Source of the DNA: Micavibrio sp. UBA1672
GTDB taxonomy: Bacteria; Pseudomonadota; Alphaproteobacteria; Micavibrionales; Micavibrionaceae
DNA: 46,357 bases
Reading direction: 5' to 3'
NCBI GenBank assembly: GCA_002320665.1
Contig: DCKO01000100.1
Location: forward strand, 1-46,357
This document shows positions 27,103 to 33,796 of this stretch, one piece after another; the stretch's first letter is position 1; each line of letters begins with the position of its first letter. The position numbers and the translations under genes are program-made. Under the pieces are notes generated by a model, which was not told the origin of the DNA, did not search any database, and saw only the letters and a program-made list of their open reading frames with translations.

Positions 27103-27765
27103 TTAAAAAGAAAATTCTGGCTTTTTGCTAAATTCTTTTAGCGACTTGGTTCCCGCATCAAATAGCTCAATACAAGATATCTCACCATTCGCACATTTTT
27201 GAATTAAGCTGGCTGTTCCAAGAGGCGCTTGATCATCTTTGATAACTGCCAGAATTTTTCCATTATTAGCTAATTGTGCAAAGAAACAATCAGGAATATT
27301 TTTTATTGAACCATTTATAATAATAACATCATAAGGTGCATGTTTCTCTACACCCTCTTTCAAAGAACCTTGCTCGGGAACTACATTGCAAAGCCCAAGA
27401 TTTTTCCAGTTCTTTAGCGCCTGAGTAAATAATTTCTCATTATTATCTAACGCAACAACAGTCGCTGCAAGGTTTGATAAAATTGATGTGCTATATCCAG
27501 AACCGCAGCCAACATCAAGAACGAGGTCATTTTTGGTTATAGAAGCAGCATCCAGAAGGCGGGCATGCACACTTGGCTCCATTAAAAAATGTCGGTCAGC
27601 ATATTCTAGATCTTCATCTATACAAGCAATATGTTGCAAGGATTCGGAAATGAAAATTTCCCGTGGTATTTGGGTAAAAGCTTCAATTATACGCTCATCA
27701 ATGACGCCCATGGTCCGTATTTGGGAATCTACCATATGCCTGCGAGCCTGTGCAAAATCTGTCAT
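27103..27765 (-). CDS. Protein-L-isoaspartate O-methyltransferase family protein
   Basis: A 220-residue SAM-dependent methyltransferase. It opens with ARRHMVDSQIRTMGVIDERIIEAFTQIPREIF, then the SAM motif LVLDVGCGSGYSTSILS (about 78-94) and VVALDNNEKL. This is the alphaproteobacterial Pcm-like subfamily commonly next to tolC and popZ. Family members repair isoaspartyl residues, though this subfamily is not well proven to do so. It ends at a 173-base gap before popZ. Confidence 0.85.
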   Translation of the reverse strand: MTDFAQARRHMVDSQIRTMGVIDERIIEAFTQIPREIFISESLQHIACIDEDLEYADRHFLMEPSVHARLLDAASITKNDLVLDVGCGSGYSTSILSNLAATVVALDNNEKLFTQALKNWKNLGLCNVVPEQGSLKEGVEKHAPYDVIIINGSIKNIPDCFFAQLANNGKILAVIKDDQAPLGTASLIQKCANGEISCIELFDAGTKSLKEFSKKPEFSF

Positions 27766-27919
27766 GTTAATTCTCTGGAATTGTTTTTTTGCAAATATAC
27801 AGCGCTTTGCTTACAATGGCTAGAGGAAGTATTAAGCAAAAACCAAAAATGCAAGCTTGACGAATAGGGGCACAAAAGTCTAATGATATCCGGCACTCTA
27901 TAAAACCGATTAAGACTAA

Positions 27920-27993
27920 GGCGCGGTGGCAGAGTGGTTATGCAGCGGATTGCAAATCCGTGTACACCGGTTCGACTCCGGTCCGTGCCTCCA
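27920..27993 (+). tRNA. tRNA-Cys (GCA)
   Basis: A complete cloverleaf of 74 bases with encoded CCA (27991-27993). The acceptor arms GGCGCGG (27920-27926) and CCGTGCC (27983-27989) pair with one G-U. The anticodon stem and loop CGGATTGCAAATCCG carries GCA. The T-arm reads ACCGG TTCGACT CCGGT. Its 3' part is the apparent attachment site of the island that follows. Confidence 0.96.
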
Positions 27994-28115
27994 TTATCTA
28001 ATTTATCCACAATCATCTATCTTCATCTGTAAGCGCTTACCCCTTGTGTTTTAAGGGGTTTTGTTTCATCTGTGCTCACTTTTGCACCGATATACATATT
28101 TACACTCGTGGTTTT

Positions 28116-28158
28116 TGGGGGCAAGGTATGGGGGCAAGTTGGAAATAATGGGGGCAAG
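28116..28158 (+). repeat. Three TGGGGGCAAG repeats, likely integrase arm sites (left end)
   Basis: Exact 10-base copies at 28116-28125, 28129-28138 and 28149-28158, the last touching the integrase ATG, where it may also serve as its ribosome site. Related copies occur near the far end of the island (33610-33629). This placement fits arm-type binding sites of a P4-family integrase. Confidence 0.6.
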
Positions 28159-29415
28159 ATGAGCCTGTCAGACATAAATTGCAAAAATGCCAAGCCATGT
28201 ATTAATCCTAATAAACCGCATGAAGATTTTAGCGGTAAGGCCTATAAGTTGTTTGATGGCGGTGGGCTTTATCTTGAGGTCTTGCCCACCGGCAGCAAGC
28301 TATGGCGCATAAAATACCGCTATCTTGGTAAAGAACGGAGGCTTTCACTTGGTGCTTATCCTGTTGTTTCACTTGCAGATGCTCGTGAACAGAGAATGGA
28401 GATCAAAAAACTACTGGCCAAAGATATAGATCCTGCGCAAGCAAGGCGAGAGGTAAGGCAAGGTTTAATCCGTAATGCTGAAAACACGTTTAAGGCGGTG
28501 GCACTGGAATGGCACGAAAAACAAGTAGGGGGGTGGAGCGATAATCACGCCAATAATGTCTTACGCCGCCTTAAAAGAGATGTATTCCCCTATATCGGAA
28601 ATCGTCCTATTGCCAATATAGATGCCCCTGAATTGCTTGATGTTTTGCGCAAGATTGAAAAGCGTGGAGCACTTGATATTGCAGCACGTGCGCGGCAGGT
28701 TTGCGGCCAGATTTTTCGTTATGGTATGCAGACAAGCCGATGCAAGCATGATCCGTCTGTTGCCCTTAAAGGTGCTCTGCAGTCAAAGAAAACAAAACAT
28801 TTTGCGGCACTTGAGCCAAAGGAAATTCCAGAATTATTAAGGGCACTGGAAAGAAATGATGCGCGTCTGTTTGCTCGTACGCGCCGTGCTATCCAGTTTT
28901 CAATGCTCATGTTTCTACGTCCATCAGAAATTATCATGGCGCGGTGGGAGGAAATAGATTGGGATGCAAAAGAGTGGATTATACCGGCAGAGCGCATGAA
29001 AGGGCGGGAAAAACATATAGTGCCATTAAGTGATCAGGCAATTCAGGTGCTAAAAGATCAGCATGAGGAAACAAGTATGCTGAATACGCCTTGGATTTTT
29101 CCAAGTACAGTTCGGCCGCTAAACCACATGAACAAGGAAACTGTAGCCAAGGCTCTTTGGGCATTAGGTTTTAAGGGGCGCATGACTGCACATGGTTTTC
29201 GCGCTATGGCTCGTACAGCCATCCGCGAGAAACTGGAATATGATCCTGATATTATCGAAGCGCAGCTTGCTCATAAGCCTACAGGGGCAAATGGGGCTGC
29301 CTATGACCGTTGCCGCCATATGGATAAGCGGCGTGCCATGTTGCAGGAATGGGCTGATTATCTTGATGCTGCATCGAGACAGGGGCAGGTAATAAGGGCA
29401 AATTTTGGGAAATAG
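28159..29415 (+). CDS. int: Tyrosine integrase, P4/DUF4102 type
   Basis: A 418-residue site-specific recombinase. The N-terminal DUF4102 domain (about 25-110) shows YKLFDGGGLYLEVLPTGSKLWRIKYRYLGKERRLSLGAYPVVSLADAR. A core-binding SAM-like domain follows, then the catalytic domain with the first Arg in MLMFLRPSEIIMARW, the H-x-x-R motif HGFRAMART, the second His in LAHK and the nucleophile Tyr in GAAYDR. The frame is open upstream to 28072, but ATG 28159 (MSLSDINCKNAKP) gives the family-typical N-terminus. It lies 165 bases after tRNA-Cys, the expected position for a tRNA-targeting integrase. Confidence 0.95.
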   Translation: MSLSDINCKNAKPCINPNKPHEDFSGKAYKLFDGGGLYLEVLPTGSKLWRIKYRYLGKERRLSLGAYPVVSLADAREQRMEIKKLLAKDIDPAQARREVRQGLIRNAENTFKAVALEWHEKQVGGWSDNHANNVLRRLKRDVFPYIGNRPIANIDAPELLDVLRKIEKRGALDIAARARQVCGQIFRYGMQTSRCKHDPSVALKGALQSKKTKHFAALEPKEIPELLRALERNDARLFARTRRAIQFSMLMFLRPSEIIMARWEEIDWDAKEWIIPAERMKGREKHIVPLSDQAIQVLKDQHEETSMLNTPWIFPSTVRPLNHMNKETVAKALWALGFKGRMTAHGFRAMARTAIREKLEYDPDIIEAQLAHKPTGANGAAYDRCRHMDKRRAMLQEWADYLDAASRQGQVIRANFGK

Positions 29416-29419
29416 GACA

Positions 29420-30184
29420 ATGTACAAGCCCATACCGGTTAAAGGCAGAGTTACAGACTTTACACAGTATAATTTACAGAAACGAATATTGGGGTATTGG
29501 AATTTGCCCGATAACAACAGTTATGCAATTTTGTCGGTCTTGAATAATCTTGGTTTTCTGAATAGTCAAATTGGTGATGCCATTTCTTATCAGCAGATAG
29601 CCAACGGTGATAATGATATGAAAGCGCAGTTTGAAGACGAGTTTTTTATAGTCTGCAAAATAGCGATGATAATGGGTGGCTTATTACCGCCGCTTAAGAA
29701 AAAGCTGGGAAAGGAACATAAAAAAACTGTCAAATCACTTAAACCTATTCTCTCAGATTTGCAGGATGTTTTAAAAGATATTGATCCATGTTGTCGCCCT
29801 TATATCGAGGCAATTTTTTGTGAGCAATCCACAAATAAAGAGGCCGGAAATATGCTCGCCAGACTTGAGTATATTACAGAACACCTCTTACCTGTATTGG
29901 AGGAATCTGAGAAGTATGAGGATTTCTTCTACAGGTATAGAGGTGGCAATGGCGCCGTACAAAACAGGCGTTGTGCCGTAGATGCTATCGCTTATTCCTA
30001 TCATAGATGTTTTTATGAAATGCCCACATCTTCTGAAAATTCTAATTTCATAAATTACGTGACAGCATTTTATGATCTGATAGGGGTGTATGACCCAGAA
30101 ATAGGTGAAAATGCTTCAATTTTAAAAGATGCAAAAGAATCCGTTAAAAAACTTAACAAGAAATTCAAGATTTTAGAAAAATAA
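29420..30184 (+). CDS. Unrecognised island protein
   Basis: A 254-residue, mostly helical, soluble-looking protein that I cannot assign. It has a hydrophobic patch at about 75-92 (FIVCKIAMIMGGLLPPLKKK), a Lys-rich stretch after it, two Cys in DPCCRPYIEAIFC, an Arg/Tyr-rich FFYRYRGGNGAVQNRRCAVDAIAYSYHRCFYE segment, and a Lys-rich C-terminus. The gene starts 4 bases after the integrase stop; an in-frame TTG at 29405, with AAGGG upstream, would overlap the integrase end by 11 bases. Its place between integrase and excisionase-like genes is where satellites often carry cargo, including anti-phage genes, but nothing in the sequence shows such a role. Confidence 0.6.
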   Translation: MYKPIPVKGRVTDFTQYNLQKRILGYWNLPDNNSYAILSVLNNLGFLNSQIGDAISYQQIANGDNDMKAQFEDEFFIVCKIAMIMGGLLPPLKKKLGKEHKKTVKSLKPILSDLQDVLKDIDPCCRPYIEAIFCEQSTNKEAGNMLARLEYITEHLLPVLEESEKYEDFFYRYRGGNGAVQNRRCAVDAIAYSYHRCFYEMPTSSENSNFINYVTAFYDLIGVYDPEIGENASILKDAKESVKKLNKKFKILEK

Positions 30185-30321
30185 GTCCGAAACAGTATCT
30201 TTTTCTGACTTTTTCTTCCCCTGCTATACCGTTCATTTTCCTTCAATATCGAATCATAACGCTCACAAAGGTTCACCAAAGCGTGACGGAGCGTAAATAA
30301 ACCAAATCGAAGGAGAAAGAC

Positions 30322-30540
30322 ATGACGCAAGGAATGAAACGTTTTCGCCAATGGTGCGAGGATAATGGTTTTGGCTATACAACGGGCTACAAAAAAATCA
30401 ACGCAGGTGAAATTGAGGCCATAAAGGTTGGCAGACTCACATATATCACCGATGAAGCCGATGCACGCTGGAAAGCCAGTCTGCCGGATTACAAACCCGC
30501 TGCCGGTCTACAATCCCTTAGAAAAATTGATCAAAAATAA
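30322..30540 (+). CDS. Excisionase/AlpA-like helix-turn-helix protein
   Basis: A 72-residue protein matching the MerR-like excisionase fold: a helix (FRQWCEDNGFGYTTGYKKINAGEIEAIKVG) followed by a wing strand pair (RLTYITDEADARWKASLP). Such proteins bind DNA to steer integrase toward excision or act as AlpA-type activators. A strong AAGGAG lies just before the ATG. It follows a 137-base gap that probably holds its promoter. Confidence 0.7.
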   Translation: MTQGMKRFRQWCEDNGFGYTTGYKKINAGEIEAIKVGRLTYITDEADARWKASLPDYKPAAGLQSLRKIDQK

Positions 30541-30552
30541 GGATTGCTCAGT

Positions 30553-31275
30553 ATGACTTTACCAATTAAAGGAAAATTTGTTTCTGACAGGGGGATCGCT
30601 AATATTTTTTTGCGCCCAGACGACAAAATGTGTAGTTACGGTGCATGGCATTATCTTTTATCGCAGGCTGCATTTAAGGATCACCAAACTAATTATAAAG
30701 GCCACATTATCACCATTAAGCGCGGTGATTTTCCGACCACATACCGAAAACTGGCCGAGATATTTAATTGGTCAGTTGGTAGGGTGCGGCGTTTTATAAA
30801 GAATGCAGAAGTGGCAGGGCACGTGATTACATCCGTGGATACAGGCTTCCTTATCATAACTCTCTGTGATTACAACAAAATTCAGTCTTTCAATGTTAAG
30901 GCAGATACACTTACAAGTACAGAAGCAAACACGGTAGTGGATAGTCAGGTAAACACCACCGCAGGCACAAACATAACAAATATAATAAATAAAACTAATG
31001 AAACAGGCGGCAGCTCCGCTCCGCGTGCTGATACGCACGCTCCACTGCCGCACTGGCACAACTTGGTGAAAAAAGATTTAGGCGATGGGGTTTACAAATC
31101 TTGGATCCAATCCCTGTTTTATGAAAATGGATATATCTTTTGCCCAAACCAATTTCATATGCAAAGGGTGGTAGAGAATTACAAGGACCAGGTGACAAAG
31201 GCACTCTGTCAGGCTGGGCTGGGTTTTGAGGGGTTTAAGGTAAATCCAAAATGCGGAGTGCAAGAAAGTGCTTGA
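30553..31275 (+). CDS. Replication-type protein: winged-helix N-terminus and DnaA-N-like C-terminus
   Basis: A 240-residue protein. The N-terminal part has the phage replication-organiser pattern (ITIKRGDFPTTYRKLAEIFNWSVGRVRRFIKNAEVAGHV, residues 53-92), a winged-helix DNA-binding region. A Thr/Asn-rich linker follows (about 115-155). The C-terminal 165-219 (WHNLVKKDLGDGVYKSWIQS then FCPNQFHMQRVVENYKDQVTKAL) closely follows the DnaA domain I pattern, the part of DnaA that contacts the DnaB helicase. It is probably the island's replication initiator or helicase recruiter. ATG 30553 is chosen because AAGGA (30539-30543) sits nine bases upstream. Confidence 0.65.
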   Translation: MTLPIKGKFVSDRGIANIFLRPDDKMCSYGAWHYLLSQAAFKDHQTNYKGHIITIKRGDFPTTYRKLAEIFNWSVGRVRRFIKNAEVAGHVITSVDTGFLIITLCDYNKIQSFNVKADTLTSTEANTVVDSQVNTTAGTNITNIINKTNETGGSSAPRADTHAPLPHWHNLVKKDLGDGVYKSWIQSLFYENGYIFCPNQFHMQRVVENYKDQVTKALCQAGLGFEGFKVNPKCGVQESA

Positions 31276-31900
31276 TCATCATGCCGGAAAGCTTTCGGCT
31301 AAGCAGCAAGCTTTCTGCCGAGAATATCTTGTTGATTTCAATGCCACACAGGCTGCTATACGTGCTGGATACAGTGAACGCTCGGCTAGATCCATAGGTA
31401 ATGAGAACCTGACAAAACCTGACATCCAAAAATACTTAGTCGCACTCCAAAAGCCAGTGCTGGAACAATTTGAGGTGACACAGGAACGTGTTATACAGGA
31501 AATCATCTCATTGGCTTTTTCCAATATTTTTGATTTTCTTTACATCTGTCCTGAAACTGGTGTGGTGCGGTTTGATCTAACGAAATGTACGCGGGGGCAG
31601 GCCGCTGCACTTTCTAATCTGGATATTATTGAGGTATCACCTCAGAAGATGGAAGGAAATGCAGGGGAAACTGTCCTCAAAGTTTCACAGTATAAAATCA
31701 GAATGTATGACAAATTAAGAGCTTTAGAGTGCCTTATAAGATGTATGGGCATGAGTAAGTCTGAGAAAATTGACGTAAATCTACGGAATGATTTGAATGA
31801 AATAAGCCATTTTGAACGCTTTGAACTTGCAAAGCGTATAGCGCTCCTTTTGCGTAAAGCTGCGGAAGGTAAAAAGAATGCAGGTGAGGTTAATAACTAA
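31268..31900 (+). CDS. terS: Phage terminase small subunit (TerS)
   Basis: A 210-residue protein with the classic Terminase_2 N-terminus: KLSAKQQAFCREYLVDFNATQAAIRAGYSERSARSIGNENLTKPDIQKYL (residues 8-57). TerS recognises the packaging site on phage DNA and hands it to the large subunit. The start is a GTG overlapping the previous gene by 8 bases, with GGAG nine bases upstream, so it is coupled to the replication gene. No large subunit or virion gene follows, which is typical of satellites that redirect a helper phage's packaging. Confidence 0.88.
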   Translation: MLDHHAGKLSAKQQAFCREYLVDFNATQAAIRAGYSERSARSIGNENLTKPDIQKYLVALQKPVLEQFEVTQERVIQEIISLAFSNIFDFLYICPETGVVRFDLTKCTRGQAAALSNLDIIEVSPQKMEGNAGETVLKVSQYKIRMYDKLRALECLIRCMGMSKSEKIDVNLRNDLNEISHFERFELAKRIALLLRKAAEGKKNAGEVNN

Positions 31901-31969
31901 CTCGGATTGCACATCTTTCCAATAACCGCTATCAATAAATCAGGTTGTCCATTTTGGATGGCTTGGGGC

Positions 31970-32101
31970 TTTCTAACCCCGCTATGACCGGATGACGTAT
32001 CCGTCAACACGTCGCTTCTCAGCTTATGGCTGGGAGGCGGCGGCGTATGTCCAGACCTCACGGTTAAAGGCCGTCGCGGTCGTGTCATAGCGGCTTAGAA
32101 A
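31970..32101 (+). ncRNA. Structured element closed by a 17-bp stem, candidate RNA leader or packaging site
   Basis: Outer stem: 31970-31976 pairs with 32095-32101 (7 bp), then 31979-31988 with 32084-32093 (10 bp), with a CC/C internal loop between. Inside are three hairpins: 31989-32003 (5 bp, loop 5), 32013-32039 (11 bp with some G-U, loop 5) and 32060-32074 (4 bp). This gives a cloverleaf-like four-way junction. A competing hairpin GGGG (31965-31968) with CCCC (31977-31980) would break the outer stem. A terminator follows at once. It could be a small RNA, an attenuating leader of the next gene, or a DNA-level site such as cos/pac. Confidence 0.5.
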
Positions 32102-32108
32102 CTCCCAG

Positions 32109-32144
32109 TCACCAGAGCAGGACAACTCTGGTGATTTTTCTTTT
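32109..32144 (+). terminator. Intrinsic terminator directly before the ClpP-like gene
   Basis: The stem TCACCAGAG (32109-32117) with CTCTGGTGA (32126-32134), loop of 8, is followed by a T-rich run to 32144. The next gene's ribosome site begins at 32145, so transcription of that gene must pass this terminator or start within the structured element. Confidence 0.85.
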
Positions 32145-32156
32145 AGGGAGTTGGAT

Positions 32157-33467
32157 ATGGGCTGTTTGCCAGATCATTTTGCACAATTTAAAGTGGCGAA
32201 AACGGCATTTTTTTATATAGCATGGGCTGTACTGATGTTGAATGGATCGCAAGTACAGGCAGCGAATATTTGGCCTCACATAAAGGGGGTGGGAGATTAT
32301 AGGGTTGTGGTAATCGAAGGCACCATACAAGAGGGAGATTTTAATAGGTTTGAAAAAATTATCAGAGAAAACCAAGGTGAAATTAGCACGGTTTTTATAT
32401 ATAGCTCTGGCGGCGATTTTGATGAAGCTATGAAAATCGGTCGATCCATGCGTGCCCTTGAATTAAATTCCATGGTTCCTCAAATTGACAACTACGGAAA
32501 TCCGCATTGTGTAAAAGATGAATACGAAACCATCCCCACGCCCAAAGATGCTAATAATTGCACCTGTGCAAGCGCCTGCTTCTTTATACATATCGGCGGC
32601 GTTCATCGTGGTGGAAGATTTATAGCGGTTCACCGGCCTTATTTTGCAAAAGGCAAGTTTGGTGAATTATCTCAAGAAAATGCGGAGAAGGAATTTAATG
32701 CGCTCCAACAGCGTGCGCGGGGCTATATGAAAGAAATGAGCGTACCAGTCCATATTCAAGATGATGTATTGGGCACGTCTTCGGAGAACATACTGTTTTT
32801 GGATGAAAAAACAATCAAAACGCACTTTTGGGGGCAAATTCCCTATATTCACGAATGGATTAAAAATAAATGCTCGGTGCTTTCTGATTCTGAAAGAATC
32901 CGGCTTGATAATTACGACCAAAAAATCCTGTCTGGCTCAAAAATAGAAGAAAATGAAAGATCAGACCACGATGCCCTATGGAAAAAACAAGAAAAAGAGT
33001 CAGGGTGCGGCGTTGAAGTTAATCGGAAAAGACGTATTGATGCCTATGAAAAATATTTTGGCGTAAAGCCAGACGATACAGCCGGATATGATTTTTCAAA
33101 ATGGACAGAAGCTGCGAAGTATTATGAGAAAGAGTTTTATAAAATTTTGAGCGAGGAGAGTTTTGAGGAAAGCAGTTTGTGGAAATTACATTTCTTAACG
33201 CGCAGTGCCGCTAATAATATGCCTAACATCCATTTAGCAGATTTACCTGAAAATCCCAGAGTAGTTTCATCAATCTCGCTGGCTAGCCACCCATATCCAT
33301 CGGATAGGTTCCATGCTAAGCTTATCGAGTATATCTCCTCCAAATGGGGAAAGCCTGAAATCAAGGAGGGTGAATATTTTTGGAATCATAATAATATTTC
33401 AGCACGCCTAAAGAAAGAGGCTGTAGCTGAGGGGGCTTTATTGATAATGAAAATAGGCAAAGACTAA
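32157..33467 (+). CDS. Exported ClpP/crotonase-like protein (COG3904-type)
   Basis: A 436-residue protein with an N-terminal signal peptide (about 14-36, ending VQA). Residues 45-165 follow a ClpP-like pattern seen in predicted periplasmic proteins: VVIEGTI, VFIYSSGGDFDEAMKIGRSMR (oxyanion-type loop), CTCASACFFIHIGG with candidate Ser139, and IAVHRPYF with candidate His159. The remaining 270 residues are charged and helical with no motif I know. The start is set by AGGGAG (32145-32150) six bases before ATG 32157. It is the last gene of the island and probably cargo; no phage role is evident. Confidence 0.72.
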   Translation: MGCLPDHFAQFKVAKTAFFYIAWAVLMLNGSQVQAANIWPHIKGVGDYRVVVIEGTIQEGDFNRFEKIIRENQGEISTVFIYSSGGDFDEAMKIGRSMRALELNSMVPQIDNYGNPHCVKDEYETIPTPKDANNCTCASACFFIHIGGVHRGGRFIAVHRPYFAKGKFGELSQENAEKEFNALQQRARGYMKEMSVPVHIQDDVLGTSSENILFLDEKTIKTHFWGQIPYIHEWIKNKCSVLSDSERIRLDNYDQKILSGSKIEENERSDHDALWKKQEKESGCGVEVNRKRRIDAYEKYFGVKPDDTAGYDFSKWTEAAKYYEKEFYKILSEESFEESSLWKLHFLTRSAANNMPNIHLADLPENPRVVSSISLASHPYPSDRFHAKLIEYISSKWGKPEIKEGEYFWNHNNISARLKKEAVAEGALLIMKIGKD

Positions 33468-33609
33468 GTTGAATAATTTATAGTTATTTTCATCAGTCTC
33501 ACTAAGGTTTCTGAATTTTAGCGTGAATATCACTCTAAGGGATGTTAATCAAGGTATGCGTGTGCGCCAGTATAAACGCCAATGATCAAAGATAATTAGC
33601 TCATCATTT

Positions 33610-33631
33610 CGGGGGCATCATTGGGGGCAGG
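33610..33631 (+). repeat. Two GGGGGCA repeats, likely integrase arm sites (right end)
   Basis: CGGGGGCA at 33610 and TGGGGGCA at 33622, starting 12 bases apart, related to the three TGGGGGCAAG copies at the integrase end. They lie 55-75 bases inside the putative right attachment site. Confidence 0.5.
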
Positions 33632-33683
33632 TCAAAGTCCGAATTGAAACAGTTATTTGTATATCAATGTCTTAGATCATCAA

Positions 33684-33705
33684 TTCGATAGAGGTCCGTC
33701 CTCCA
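33684..33705 (+). other. Putative right attachment site (attR), degraded tRNA-Cys 3' copy
   Basis: Aligned with 27971-27993 of tRNA-Cys: TTCGA matches, four bases differ, GGTCCGT matches, one G is missing, and CCTCCA matches, giving 18 identities over 23 positions. A displaced host 3' end, no longer under selection, would look like this after integration into the tRNA. Confidence 0.55.
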
Positions 33706-33732
33706 AATATAATAAAGTTTCTGGCAATTCAA

Positions 33733-33760
33733 TTGACATTCTTATAGAGCACTCTAAGGT
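33733..33760 (+). promoter_or_regulatory. Possible promoter for the RTX gene
   Basis: A perfect -35 TTGACA (33733-33738) is followed after 16 bases by TAAGGT (33755-33760), a weak -10. It lies 36 bases before the RTX start. The weak -10 keeps confidence low. Confidence 0.3.
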
Positions 33761-33796
33761 TGATCAAACTAAACGGTTAACTCAAAGAGGTTCATT

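Larger units (their letters stand above)
27971..33705 (+). mobile_element. Integrated island in tRNA-Cys, phage-satellite-like (PICI-like)
   Basis: About 5.7 kb running from the 3' end of tRNA-Cys to a degraded copy of that end (33684-33705). All genes are on the plus strand: integrase, unknown protein, excisionase-like HTH protein, replication-type protein, small terminase, structured element, and a secreted ClpP-like protein. There are no capsid, tail, large-terminase or lysis genes. Repeats resembling integrase arm sites occur at both ends. Integrase, excisionase, replication protein and TerS alone is the layout of phage-inducible chromosomal islands; a decayed prophage is the alternative. 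Confidence 0.7.
33468..33796. other. Gene-free stretch at the island's right end
   Basis: This 329-base gap holds no open frame that I believe in. It contains two copies of the GGGGGCA motif (33611-33617 and 33623-33629), the degraded tRNA-Cys 3' copy (33684-33705), and a possible promoter for the RTX gene. The left third shows nothing I recognise. Confidence 0.7.

Noticed and set aside
27762..28016. Minus-strand frame crossing tRNA-Cys
   Set aside because: It runs through the tRNA and is the usual spurious frame antisense to a tRNA gene.
30070..30351. Minus-strand frame of 93 codons across the gap before the excisionase-like gene, as a possible divergent repressor
   Set aside because: It overlaps two plus-strand genes, has no helix-turn-helix pattern and no clear ribosome site.
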